From assembly GCA_021848085.1 (NCBI GenBank), contig JAJZNB010000153.1:1-33971 (forward strand): a stretch of 33,971 bases of DNA, written 5' to 3'. Positions within the stretch are counted from its first letter, which is position 1. Each line of letters begins with the position of its first letter. The position numbers and the translations under genes are program-made. Below, in pieces: positions 24,357-31,720 of the stretch. Under the pieces are notes generated by a model. The model did not search any database. It was not told where the DNA came from and saw only the letters and a program-made list of their open reading frames with translations. Source of the DNA: Actinomycetes bacterium. Lineage in GTDB: Bacteria > Actinomycetota > Acidimicrobiia > Acidimicrobiales > UBA8190.

Positions 24357-25244
24357 GTGCGCATCGACCTCGGGCCGATCGGGATCTGGACATCGGCCTT
24401 CGAGGGGCACCCGGCCGCGGCCGCCCGACACGCGGCCCAGCAGCTCGAGGCGCTGGGCTACCCGATCGTGTGGCTCAACGAGGCGACCGGGCGCGACCCG
24501 TTCGTGCTGGCCTCGCTGCTGCTGTCGGCCACCTCCACCCTGAAGCTGGCCACCGGCATCGCCAACGTCTACGCCCGCGACGCCATGACCATGGTCGCCT
24601 GCCAGAAGACGCTGGCTGAGGCCTTCCCCGGACGGTTCCTGCTCGGCCTGGGAGTGAGCAGCCCAGTGCTGGTCGAGAAGGTGCGCCGGCACTCCTACGA
24701 CCGGCCGCTGTCGTACCTGCGGTCCTACCTCGACGCCATGGACGAGGCGCTCTACACCGCGGTAGCACCGCCCGACACCCCCCCGCGGGTGCTGGCTGCC
24801 CTCGGCCCCCGCATGTTGGAGCTGGCCGCCAACCGGGCCCAGGGGGCGCATCCGTACCTGACCACACCCGACCACACCCACCGGGCCCGCCAGATCGTCG
24901 GGCCGGACGCGCTGCTGGCCCCCGAGCAGATGGTGGTGCTCGACACCGATCCCACCCGGGCCCGCGCCACCGGCCGGGCCGCCCTGGCCTTCTACCTCCG
25001 GGCGCCGGGCTACCTGGCCAACCTGCGCCGCCTCGGCTTCACCGACGACGACTGGGCCGACCCCAAGGCGGCGTCGGACCGCCTGGTCGACGGCGTGGTG
25101 GCCTGGGGTGACCTCGGCCGGATCGTGGCCCGGGTGGGCGAGCACCTGGCCGCCGGCGCCGACCACGTGTGCCTCCAGGTGCTGCGCCCTGACCGGGAGC
25201 TGCCGCTGGTCGAGTGGCGCGAGCTGGCCAGCGCCCTGCTCTGA
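24357..25244 (+). CDS. LLM class F420-dependent oxidoreductase
   Basis: MRIDLGPIGIWTSAFEGHPAAAARHAAQQLEALGYPIVWLNEATGRDPFVLASLLLSATSTLKLATGIANVYARDAMTMVACQKTLAEAFPGRFLLGLGVSSPVLVEKVRRHSYDRPL. Confidence 0.88.
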   Translation: MRIDLGPIGIWTSAFEGHPAAAARHAAQQLEALGYPIVWLNEATGRDPFVLASLLLSATSTLKLATGIANVYARDAMTMVACQKTLAEAFPGRFLLGLGVSSPVLVEKVRRHSYDRPLSYLRSYLDAMDEALYTAVAPPDTPPRVLAALGPRMLELAANRAQGAHPYLTTPDHTHRARQIVGPDALLAPEQMVVLDTDPTRARATGRAALAFYLRAPGYLANLRRLGFTDDDWADPKAASDRLVDGVVAWGDLGRIVARVGEHLAAGADHVCLQVLRPDRELPLVEWRELASALL

Positions 25245-25306
25245 TCCGGCCGGCGACCCGGCAAGGGCTGCCGGTGGGGACGACCCACAGCCGGGCCGGC
25301 CGGATC
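25243..25306. terminator. Long inverted repeat enclosing two hairpins between convergent genes; terminator or structured RNA candidate
   Basis: Outer arms gatccggccgg / ccggccggatc (11 bp, perfect); inner hairpins ccggca-agggc-tgccgg and gtggg-gacga-cccac. Confidence 0.5.
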
Positions 25307-25332
25307 CGTGGCTCGGCGCCCCGAGGTCGGGA

Positions 25333-25986
25333 TCAGCGCGGCGACGGGCACGCGGCGGTGCCGTCGACGGTGGTGGGTCCCGCCTCGGACGGCAGCGACA
25401 GCTTGCAGCTGACCTCGGCGATCCCTTCGGTGACGGTCTCGGCCAGGGCGGCGATGGCCTCCTGGGTCTGGCCGGCTTCGAGCAGCCAGCGGACGGCGGC
25501 CAGCTGCTGCACGATGGAGTCCCCGGCCCGGATGGCCGCCTGCTGCTCGTCGCACAGCGCCTCGAGCTGGCGGGCCTGGCGGGCCTGGCTGGCCTGGAGC
25601 GCCTGACGTCGGACGGCCACGTCGACCTGCCAGCCGACCAGCCCCCCGACCAGCCCCATGACCAGCACCGGGCCGAGCCAGCCGGTCAGGTCGAGGTCGC
25701 CGGTGCCATGGACCCCGGCCAGCACGCTGAAGGCCACCGCCCCGACCGCCGCCGCGGCCAAGCCGCCCCGGCGGCCGAAGCGCAGCGCGCCAAGCGCGAT
25801 CGGGACCACGTAGAGCAGCGCGGCGGCCTGCCCGGCGCCGTCGACGTACCAGCGCAGCGCCGTCACCCCGGCGAAGGCGGCCACCACGACGGCCACCGCC
25901 ACCGGGCGTGAGCTCGGCGCCTCGCGGCGGGCGACGCCCCAGCTGGCCGTCGCGAGCCTGGTGATCCACCTGTGTCCAGCTGCCAC
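25333..25986 (-). CDS. Membrane protein with N-terminal TM sensor-like region and C-terminal coiled coil (DUF4118/MASE-like, uncertain)
   Basis: PVAVAVVVAAFAGVTALRWYVDGAGQAAALLYVVPIALGALRFGRRGGLAAAAVGAVAFSVLAG...RRQALQASQARQARQLEALCDEQQAAIRAGD; GTG start 25986 preceded by GGAGGGG. Confidence 0.65.
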   Translation of the reverse strand: MAAGHRWITRLATASWGVARREAPSSRPVAVAVVVAAFAGVTALRWYVDGAGQAAALLYVVPIALGALRFGRRGGLAAAAVGAVAFSVLAGVHGTGDLDLTGWLGPVLVMGLVGGLVGWQVDVAVRRQALQASQARQARQLEALCDEQQAAIRAGDSIVQQLAAVRWLLEAGQTQEAIAALAETVTEGIAEVSCKLSLPSEAGPTTVDGTAACPSPR

Positions 25987-26130
25987 GCGTCCCCTCCGTC
26001 GTCTCGCCTGCCGCTCCTTCCCCGCTGGTTGCGGCCCATGGTGCGCGCCGGCCGGTGCCGCCGACCAGGGACCTTCGGCCCGGCCAAAGACGGCAGCGGC
26101 CAATCGGGCACCCGCCGCTACGATCAGGCC

Positions 26131-28578
26131 ATGCCCGGTTCGCTGCTCGGCAACCGCGTCCGCCGCCTGGAGGATCCCGACCTGCTGACCGGCCGGGGAA
26201 CCTACGTGGCCAACCTGCCTCTGGACGGGTGCGCCACGGCGGTGTTCGTCCGCTCCCCGCACGCCCACGCCACCGTCGACGCCGTCGACGGCACCGCAGC
26301 CCGCCAGGTGCCGGGCGTCGTCGGCGTGCTGACGGCAGCCGACCTCCACATCGGCCCGGTCAAGGGGTTCGTGGAGCTCAACCCGGCCTGCGCCCGCCCG
26401 GCGCTGGCCCAGGGCAAGGTCCGCTTCGTCGGCGAGCCGGTCGCGGTGGTGATCGCCGACTCCGAGGCGGTCGCCGTCGACGCCGCCGAGCTGGTGACGG
26501 TGGATTACACCCCGCTGCCGGCGGTGGTGGATCCCGAGGCTGCCGTGGCCGATGGGGCGCCGCTGCAGTTCGAGGAGCTCGGCACCAACCTGGTGGCCGG
26601 CATGGCCGATCCAGCTGGTGCCGACCCGCTGGCCCCGGCAGCCACGGTGGTGCGGGCCCAGCTCCAGAACCAGCGGGTGGCGGTGATGCCCATGGAAGGC
26701 GACGCGGTGGCGGCCGTGCCCGGGAACGGCGGCGCCGGGCACCAGCTGACGGTGCATGTGTCGACCCAGATGCCCCACCTCTACGCCGGGGCGGTGGCCG
26801 ACACCTTCGGCCTCGACCGCCAGGCGGTGCGGGTGGTGGCGCCTCACGTGGGCGGCGCCTTCGGCAGCAAGGTCGGCCTGGGGGCCGAGCACGCCGCGGT
26901 CATCTGCGCTGCGCTGCGCTTCGGCCGCCCGGTGCGGTGGGTCCAGACCCGCTCGGAGAACCTGTCGGGCATGCCCCACGGCCGGGGGCAGACCCAGTGG
27001 GTCGAGATGGGCTTCGACGCCGAGGGGCGCATCACCGGCATGCACCTGCGGGTCCTGGCCGACGCCGGGGCCTACGCCGGCTTCGGCGGCGCCCTGGCCA
27101 TCGGGCCCACCCGGACCATGGCATCTGGTGTCTACGACATCCCGGCCATCCGCTACGACGTGGCGGTGGCCGTCACCAACACCACCCCCATGGGCGCCTT
27201 CCGTGGTGCTGGTCGGCCCGAGGCGACCGAGCTCCTCGAGCGGATGATGGACATCGCCGCCGCCGAGCTCGGCGTCGACCCGGTGGAGCTGCGCCGGCGG
27301 AACCTGCGGCCGGCGTTCAGCGCGCCGGTGACGACCGCCGTCGGGACCGTCTACGACACCGGCGACTACGGCCGGGCGCTCGACGAGGCGCTGCGGCTCG
27401 CCGGCTACGACGCCCTGCGCGTGGAGCAGGCCGCCCGCCGGGCCACCGGGGAGCGCTGGCAGCTCGGCATCGGCGTCAGCGTCTACGTCGAGATCACCGC
27501 CGGCGGCGCCGCCAAGGAGCTGGCGGCGGTCGAGATCGACCACGACGGCGGCGCCACCATCCGGGTGGGGACCTCGGCCCACGGGCAGGGGCATGCCACC
27601 GCCTTCTCGATGATCGTGGCCGACACGTTGGGGATCGCCCTGGAGCGGATCCGCTTCATCCAGTCCGACACGGCGGCGGTGCGGCGCGGCGGCGGCACCG
27701 GCGGGTCCCGCTCGCTGCAGACCGGCGGCAGCGCCGTGCTGCAGGCCGCTCAGGTGGTGCTCGATCAGGCTCGGGCGCTGGCCGCGGCCCAGCTCGAGGC
27801 GGCGGCTGACGACATCGTGGTCCACGACGGTGGGCGCCTCGGAGTGGCCGGCGTGCCCGACCGGGCCCTGTCGTGGGCCGAGCTGGCCGCCCTGGCCGAA
27901 GCCGCCGGCGCCGACGCCGAGGGACCGACCACCGCCAACGGTGAGCAACAGACCGCTGGCGACGGCCGCGTGGCTGCGCCGACCGGTCGCCTGGCCGCCG
28001 AGCTCGACTTCGACCAGGGAGGCGCCACCTTCCCCTTCGGCGCCCACGTGGCGGTGGTGGAGGTCGACGTGGAGACCGGCGCCGTGCGGCCGCTGCGCCA
28101 CGTCGCTGTCGACGACTGCGGCCGGATCGTCAACCCGCTGCTGGTCACCGGCCAGCAGCACGGCGGCATCGCCCAGGGCATGGCCCAGGCCCTGTGGGAG
28201 GAGATGCGGTTCGACCCGGCCGGCAACCCGCTCACCGCCACCTTGGCCGACTACGCCATGCCCAGCGCGGCCGAGCTGCCGTCGTTCGAGACGGCCAACA
28301 CCGTCACCCCCACCTTCCGCAACCCGCTGGGAGCGAAGGGGATCGGGGAATCGGGCACCATCGGCTCCACCCCCGCCGTCCACAACGCCGTGGTCGACGC
28401 CCTGGCCCATCTCGGCGTGCGCCACGTGCCGATGCCGTGCACCCCCGAGCGGGTGTGGCAGGCGGTGCGAGCCGGCAGCGACCTGCCGCTGTGGCGGGAG
28501 CCGCCGGCGGTGTTCGAGCGGCTGCCGGTCCGGGTCCGGGGAGCGAGCCGCCCCGCGGCGGCCGACGTCGACATCTGA
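26131..28578 (+). CDS. Xanthine dehydrogenase/aldehyde oxidase-family molybdopterin-binding (large) subunit
   Basis: GNRVRRLEDPDLLTGRGTYVANL, GAFRGAGRPEATELLERMMD, GGTGGSRSLQTGGSAVL, NPLGAKGIGESGTIGSTPAVHNAVVDAL (catalytic Glu region). Lacks the AYxCSFR motif of true form I CO dehydrogenase. Confidence 0.9.
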   Translation: MPGSLLGNRVRRLEDPDLLTGRGTYVANLPLDGCATAVFVRSPHAHATVDAVDGTAARQVPGVVGVLTAADLHIGPVKGFVELNPACARPALAQGKVRFVGEPVAVVIADSEAVAVDAAELVTVDYTPLPAVVDPEAAVADGAPLQFEELGTNLVAGMADPAGADPLAPAATVVRAQLQNQRVAVMPMEGDAVAAVPGNGGAGHQLTVHVSTQMPHLYAGAVADTFGLDRQAVRVVAPHVGGAFGSKVGLGAEHAAVICAALRFGRPVRWVQTRSENLSGMPHGRGQTQWVEMGFDAEGRITGMHLRVLADAGAYAGFGGALAIGPTRTMASGVYDIPAIRYDVAVAVTNTTPMGAFRGAGRPEATELLERMMDIAAAELGVDPVELRRRNLRPAFSAPVTTAVGTVYDTGDYGRALDEALRLAGYDALRVEQAARRATGERWQLGIGVSVYVEITAGGAAKELAAVEIDHDGGATIRVGTSAHGQGHATAFSMIVADTLGIALERIRFIQSDTAAVRRGGGTGGSRSLQTGGSAVLQAAQVVLDQARALAAAQLEAAADDIVVHDGGRLGVAGVPDRALSWAELAALAEAAGADAEGPTTANGEQQTAGDGRVAAPTGRLAAELDFDQGGATFPFGAHVAVVEVDVETGAVRPLRHVAVDDCGRIVNPLLVTGQQHGGIAQGMAQALWEEMRFDPAGNPLTATLADYAMPSAAELPSFETANTVTPTFRNPLGAKGIGESGTIGSTPAVHNAVVDALAHLGVRHVPMPCTPERVWQAVRAGSDLPLWREPPAVFERLPVRVRGASRPAAADVDI

Positions 28579-28639
28579 CGGCGGGACATGTGACGGCGGG
28601 GCTCGTCGAGGTCCCGGCCAGTCCCCGCCTCCTGGACGT

Positions 28640-30283
28640 TCAGCTGCAGTGGTCGCCAGCGGTCGAGCTCGGCTGCCGCCAATCCCCGCAGGCGGCGGTG
28701 GACGGCGCCGTTGGTCCACCGGCAACGCGACGGCCTCCGAGCAGCGGGGCGGCTTGGGCGCGCAGCTCGACGCGGCGGATCTTGCCGGTGGCGGTGGTGG
28801 GGTACTGGGCGACGAAGACGATCTTGCGGGGCCGTTCGTAGGAGGGCAGCCCTTGGCGGCAGAAGTCGATCAGCTCGGCTTCGTCGACGGTGGCGTCGGG
28901 GTGGGTGATGACGAAGGCCACGGGCTTCTCCAACCCGTCGGCGTCACAGGCGGCCACCACCACCGCCTGGGCCACCGCGGGGTGGACCACCAGACGTTCT
29001 TCGACCTCGGTGGGAGAGACCCAGATGCCGCTGGCTTTGAGCATGTCGCCGACGCGTCCCAGGCACTGGTAGAAGCCGTCTTCGTCACGGACGTAGGTGT
29101 CGCCGGTGCGCAGCCACTGGCCTTCGAACACGCTGCGGCTGGCGTCATAGCGCGACCAGTAGCCCGTGGCGGTCGACGGGCCCGACACCAGCAGCGTGCC
29201 GGGGGTGCCGTCGGACACCTCGACGCCGTCGTCATCGACGATCCGCAGCCTGTAGCCCGGCACCGCCATCCCGGTGGTGCCGGGGCGGACCTGCCCGGGC
29301 CGGTTGGACAGGAAGATGTGCAGCATCTCGGTCATGCCGATGCCGTCGAGGATGTCGACGCCGAAATGCCCGGTCCAGCGCCGATACAGCGAGGCCGGCA
29401 GCGCCTCACCGGCCGACGCCGCCAGCCGCACCTTCTGCCCCAGAGCATCAGGCGCCAGACCGGCTTTCAACATGTTGACGAAGAACGTCGGCCCGGCGAA
29501 GAACAGCGAACAGCCGTACTGCTCGGCCCGAGCCGCGATCAGCTCCGGCCGTGACGGCTCGGGCTCCAAGATCGTCGCCGCCCCCACCGACAGCGGGAAC
29601 AGCACCGAGTTCCCCAGCCCATAGGCGAAGAACGCCTTCGCCGCCGACAGACAGCGATCCTCGGCTCCGATCCCCAGCACCTGAGCGCCATAGGTCTCAC
29701 ACACCGCCTTGATCGACCCATGACGATGCATCGCCCCCTTGGGCTCCCCCGTCGTCCCCGACGTGTACAACCAGAACGCCGGCGAGTCCTCCCACGTCGC
29801 ATGCATCGACCGGTCCGCCGCGCCGGCCACCACATCAGCCAGACGGTGCACCGCCAACGTCGTGTCCACCGCCGCGTCACCATCGACCACCAGCCCGCAA
29901 AGCTCCGGCGCCTGCGCCACCGCCACCCCGGCCAGATCGGCGAACCCGCCAGACACCGCCAGCAGCCGAGCCCGGCTGTCACACAACAACCCGGCCAGCC
30001 CCTCGGCGTGCAACATGGTCGACACCGGCACCGGCACCGCCCCCATCCGCATCGCCGCCAGGTACAACACCACCAACCCCGGCGAATCCGCCATGAACAA
30101 CACGATCCGCTGCTCAGGCTCCAGACCCAGCTGACGCAGACCCGCCGCCGCCCGACACACCTGATCCAACAGCTCCTGGTAGCTGACGTCGCCCCCCACC
30201 CCGGTCAGCGCCAGACGATCCCCATCGCCGGCCTCCACCCGACGATCCACCAGATAGACGGAGGCGTTGAACAGCGGCTGCAT
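28640..30283 (-). CDS. Benzoate-CoA ligase family protein
   Basis: FNASVYLVDRRVEAGDGDRLALT, WLYTSGTTGEPKGAMHRHGSIKAVCETYGAQVLGI, GIGMTEMLHIFLSNRPGQVRPGTTGMAVPGY, YVRDEDGFYQCLGRVGDMLKASGIWVSPTEVEE; directly downstream of boxB. Confidence 0.92.
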   Translation of the reverse strand: MQPLFNASVYLVDRRVEAGDGDRLALTGVGGDVSYQELLDQVCRAAAGLRQLGLEPEQRIVLFMADSPGLVVLYLAAMRMGAVPVPVSTMLHAEGLAGLLCDSRARLLAVSGGFADLAGVAVAQAPELCGLVVDGDAAVDTTLAVHRLADVVAGAADRSMHATWEDSPAFWLYTSGTTGEPKGAMHRHGSIKAVCETYGAQVLGIGAEDRCLSAAKAFFAYGLGNSVLFPLSVGAATILEPEPSRPELIAARAEQYGCSLFFAGPTFFVNMLKAGLAPDALGQKVRLAASAGEALPASLYRRWTGHFGVDILDGIGMTEMLHIFLSNRPGQVRPGTTGMAVPGYRLRIVDDDGVEVSDGTPGTLLVSGPSTATGYWSRYDASRSVFEGQWLRTGDTYVRDEDGFYQCLGRVGDMLKASGIWVSPTEVEERLVVHPAVAQAVVVAACDADGLEKPVAFVITHPDATVDEAELIDFCRQGLPSYERPRKIVFVAQYPTTATGKIRRVELRAQAAPLLGGRRVAGGPTAPSTAACGDWRQPSSTAGDHCS

Positions 30284-30292
30284 GGAGGCTCC

Positions 30293-31720
30293 TCAGGCCA
30301 GGTGGACGTAGTCGAATTCGAAGGGCTGGCCGTTGATGCCCTTCTTGGGCGGCGCCAGCCACGGGGCGATCTTGCCTTCCTCGTAGACCGGCACCATCAG
30401 GGACCGGACGTGGTCCTTGTCGGCCGGGCTGGGCAGCCACTCGTGCCGGCGACGCTGCCACTCCGCCGCGCTCAGCACCTGGCCGTCGGGGGTGGCCTCG
30501 AGGTCGGCGAACACGCCGACGCGGCGGTTGAAGGCCACGCTGGGCAGCTGCAGCCGCTGAGGCACCCCGGCGGCCTCGAGGATGCGGTTCCAGCGGTTGA
30601 CGCCGTTCTGGCAGTCGGCCACGTACTCGCGGCGCAGGTCGCTGTTCAACCCGACCAGGGCCGGTGCCTCGACCTGGCCAACGGTGCCGTCGGGCCGGAC
30701 GGCGTCGACCAGGATCACGTCGTCGGTGAGGAGGTGGTCGTCGGGGCGGCTCTCCTCTCCCCAGCGGCCCTTCAGCCCTGCGCTGTAGTAGTTGGCGACG
30801 TTGGTGGAGGTCTCGCTGCCGAACAGGTCGAGCGACACGCTGAAGTGGAAGTTGAGGTACCTCTGGACGACGTCGAGGGGGATGCCGCCGAAGCGACGGA
30901 CGTCGTCGGTGTCGTGCTCGCGCATCAGCGCCGCGGTGCGCTCCACCACCCGGTCCACGCCGGTGGTGCCCACGAACATGTGGTGGGCCTCTTCTTTGAG
31001 CATGAACTCGCAGGTGCGCGACAGCGGGTCGAAGCCCGACTCCTTCAAGGTGCCGAGCTGGAACTTGCCGTCGCGGTCGGTGAAGTAGGTGAACATGAAG
31101 AACGACAGCCAGTCGGGGGTCTCCTCGTTGAAGGCCCCGAGGATCCGCGGTGCCTCGGCGCTGCCCGAGTTGCGGTGGAGCAGCTCCTCGGCCTCCTCGC
31201 GGCCCTCCCGGCCGAAGTAGGCGTGCAGCAGGTAGACCATGGCCCACAGGTGCCGCCCCTCCTCCACGTTGACCTGGAACAGGTTGCGCAGGTCGTAGAG
31301 GGAGGGAGCGGTCAGCCCCAGGTTGCGCTGCTGCTCCACCGATGCCGGCTCGGTGTCGCCTTGGACGACGATCAGCCGGCGCAGCTCGGCCCGGTACTCA
31401 CCGGGGACGACCTGCCAGGCCGGCTCGCCCTTGTGGACGCCGAAGGGGATGCGGCGCTCGCCGTCGCGCTCGGCCAGGAAGATGCCCCAGCGGTAGTCCT
31501 CCATGGCGACGTGGCCGAAGTGGGCCCAGCCCTGGTGGCCGACGTTGACGGCCGTGCGCAGGTAGACGTCCCTGGTGGGCAAGGTCGGCCCCATGGTCTT
31601 CCACCACTGGAGGAAGTTCGGTTGCCAGCTCTCCAAGGCTCGCTGCAGGCGCCGGTCCTGCTTGAGATCGACGTTGTTGGGGATCTTCTCGCTGTAGTCG
31701 ATGGTGGTGGTCATCGTCAA
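30293..31720 (-). CDS. boxB: Benzoyl-CoA 2,3-epoxidase oxygenase subunit BoxB
   Basis: YSEKIPNNVDLKQDRRLQRALESWQPNFLQWWKTMGP; diiron ligand motifs NVEEGRHLWAM and EFMLKEEAHHMFVG; adjacent boxC and ligase. Confidence 0.95.
   Translation of the reverse strand: MTMTTTIDYSEKIPNNVDLKQDRRLQRALESWQPNFLQWWKTMGPTLPTRDVYLRTAVNVGHQGWAHFGHVAMEDYRWGIFLAERDGERRIPFGVHKGEPAWQVVPGEYRAELRRLIVVQGDTEPASVEQQRNLGLTAPSLYDLRNLFQVNVEEGRHLWAMVYLLHAYFGREGREEAEELLHRNSGSAEAPRILGAFNEETPDWLSFFMFTYFTDRDGKFQLGTLKESGFDPLSRTCEFMLKEEAHHMFVGTTGVDRVVERTAALMREHDTDDVRRFGGIPLDVVQRYLNFHFSVSLDLFGSETSTNVANYYSAGLKGRWGEESRPDDHLLTDDVILVDAVRPDGTVGQVEAPALVGLNSDLRREYVADCQNGVNRWNRILEAAGVPQRLQLPSVAFNRRVGVFADLEATPDGQVLSAAEWQRRRHEWLPSPADKDHVRSLMVPVYEEGKIAPWLAPPKKGINGQPFEFDYVHLA

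Noticed and set aside
22442-24364. 640-aa minus ORF opposite the phytoene-desaturase-like gene
   Set aside because: Shadow ORF; the plus strand has clear FAD-binding motifs.
26131-28578. Carbon monoxide dehydrogenase CoxL
   Set aside because: Lacks the AYxCSFR active-site motif and adjacent coxM/coxS.
25333-28725. 1130-aa minus-strand ORF in the track
   Set aside because: Only the C-terminal part (25333-25986) is a plausible gene; the rest is antisense to the Mo-hydroxylase CDS, with the low-complexity His/Gly/Arg-rich composition typical of high-GC shadow ORFs.
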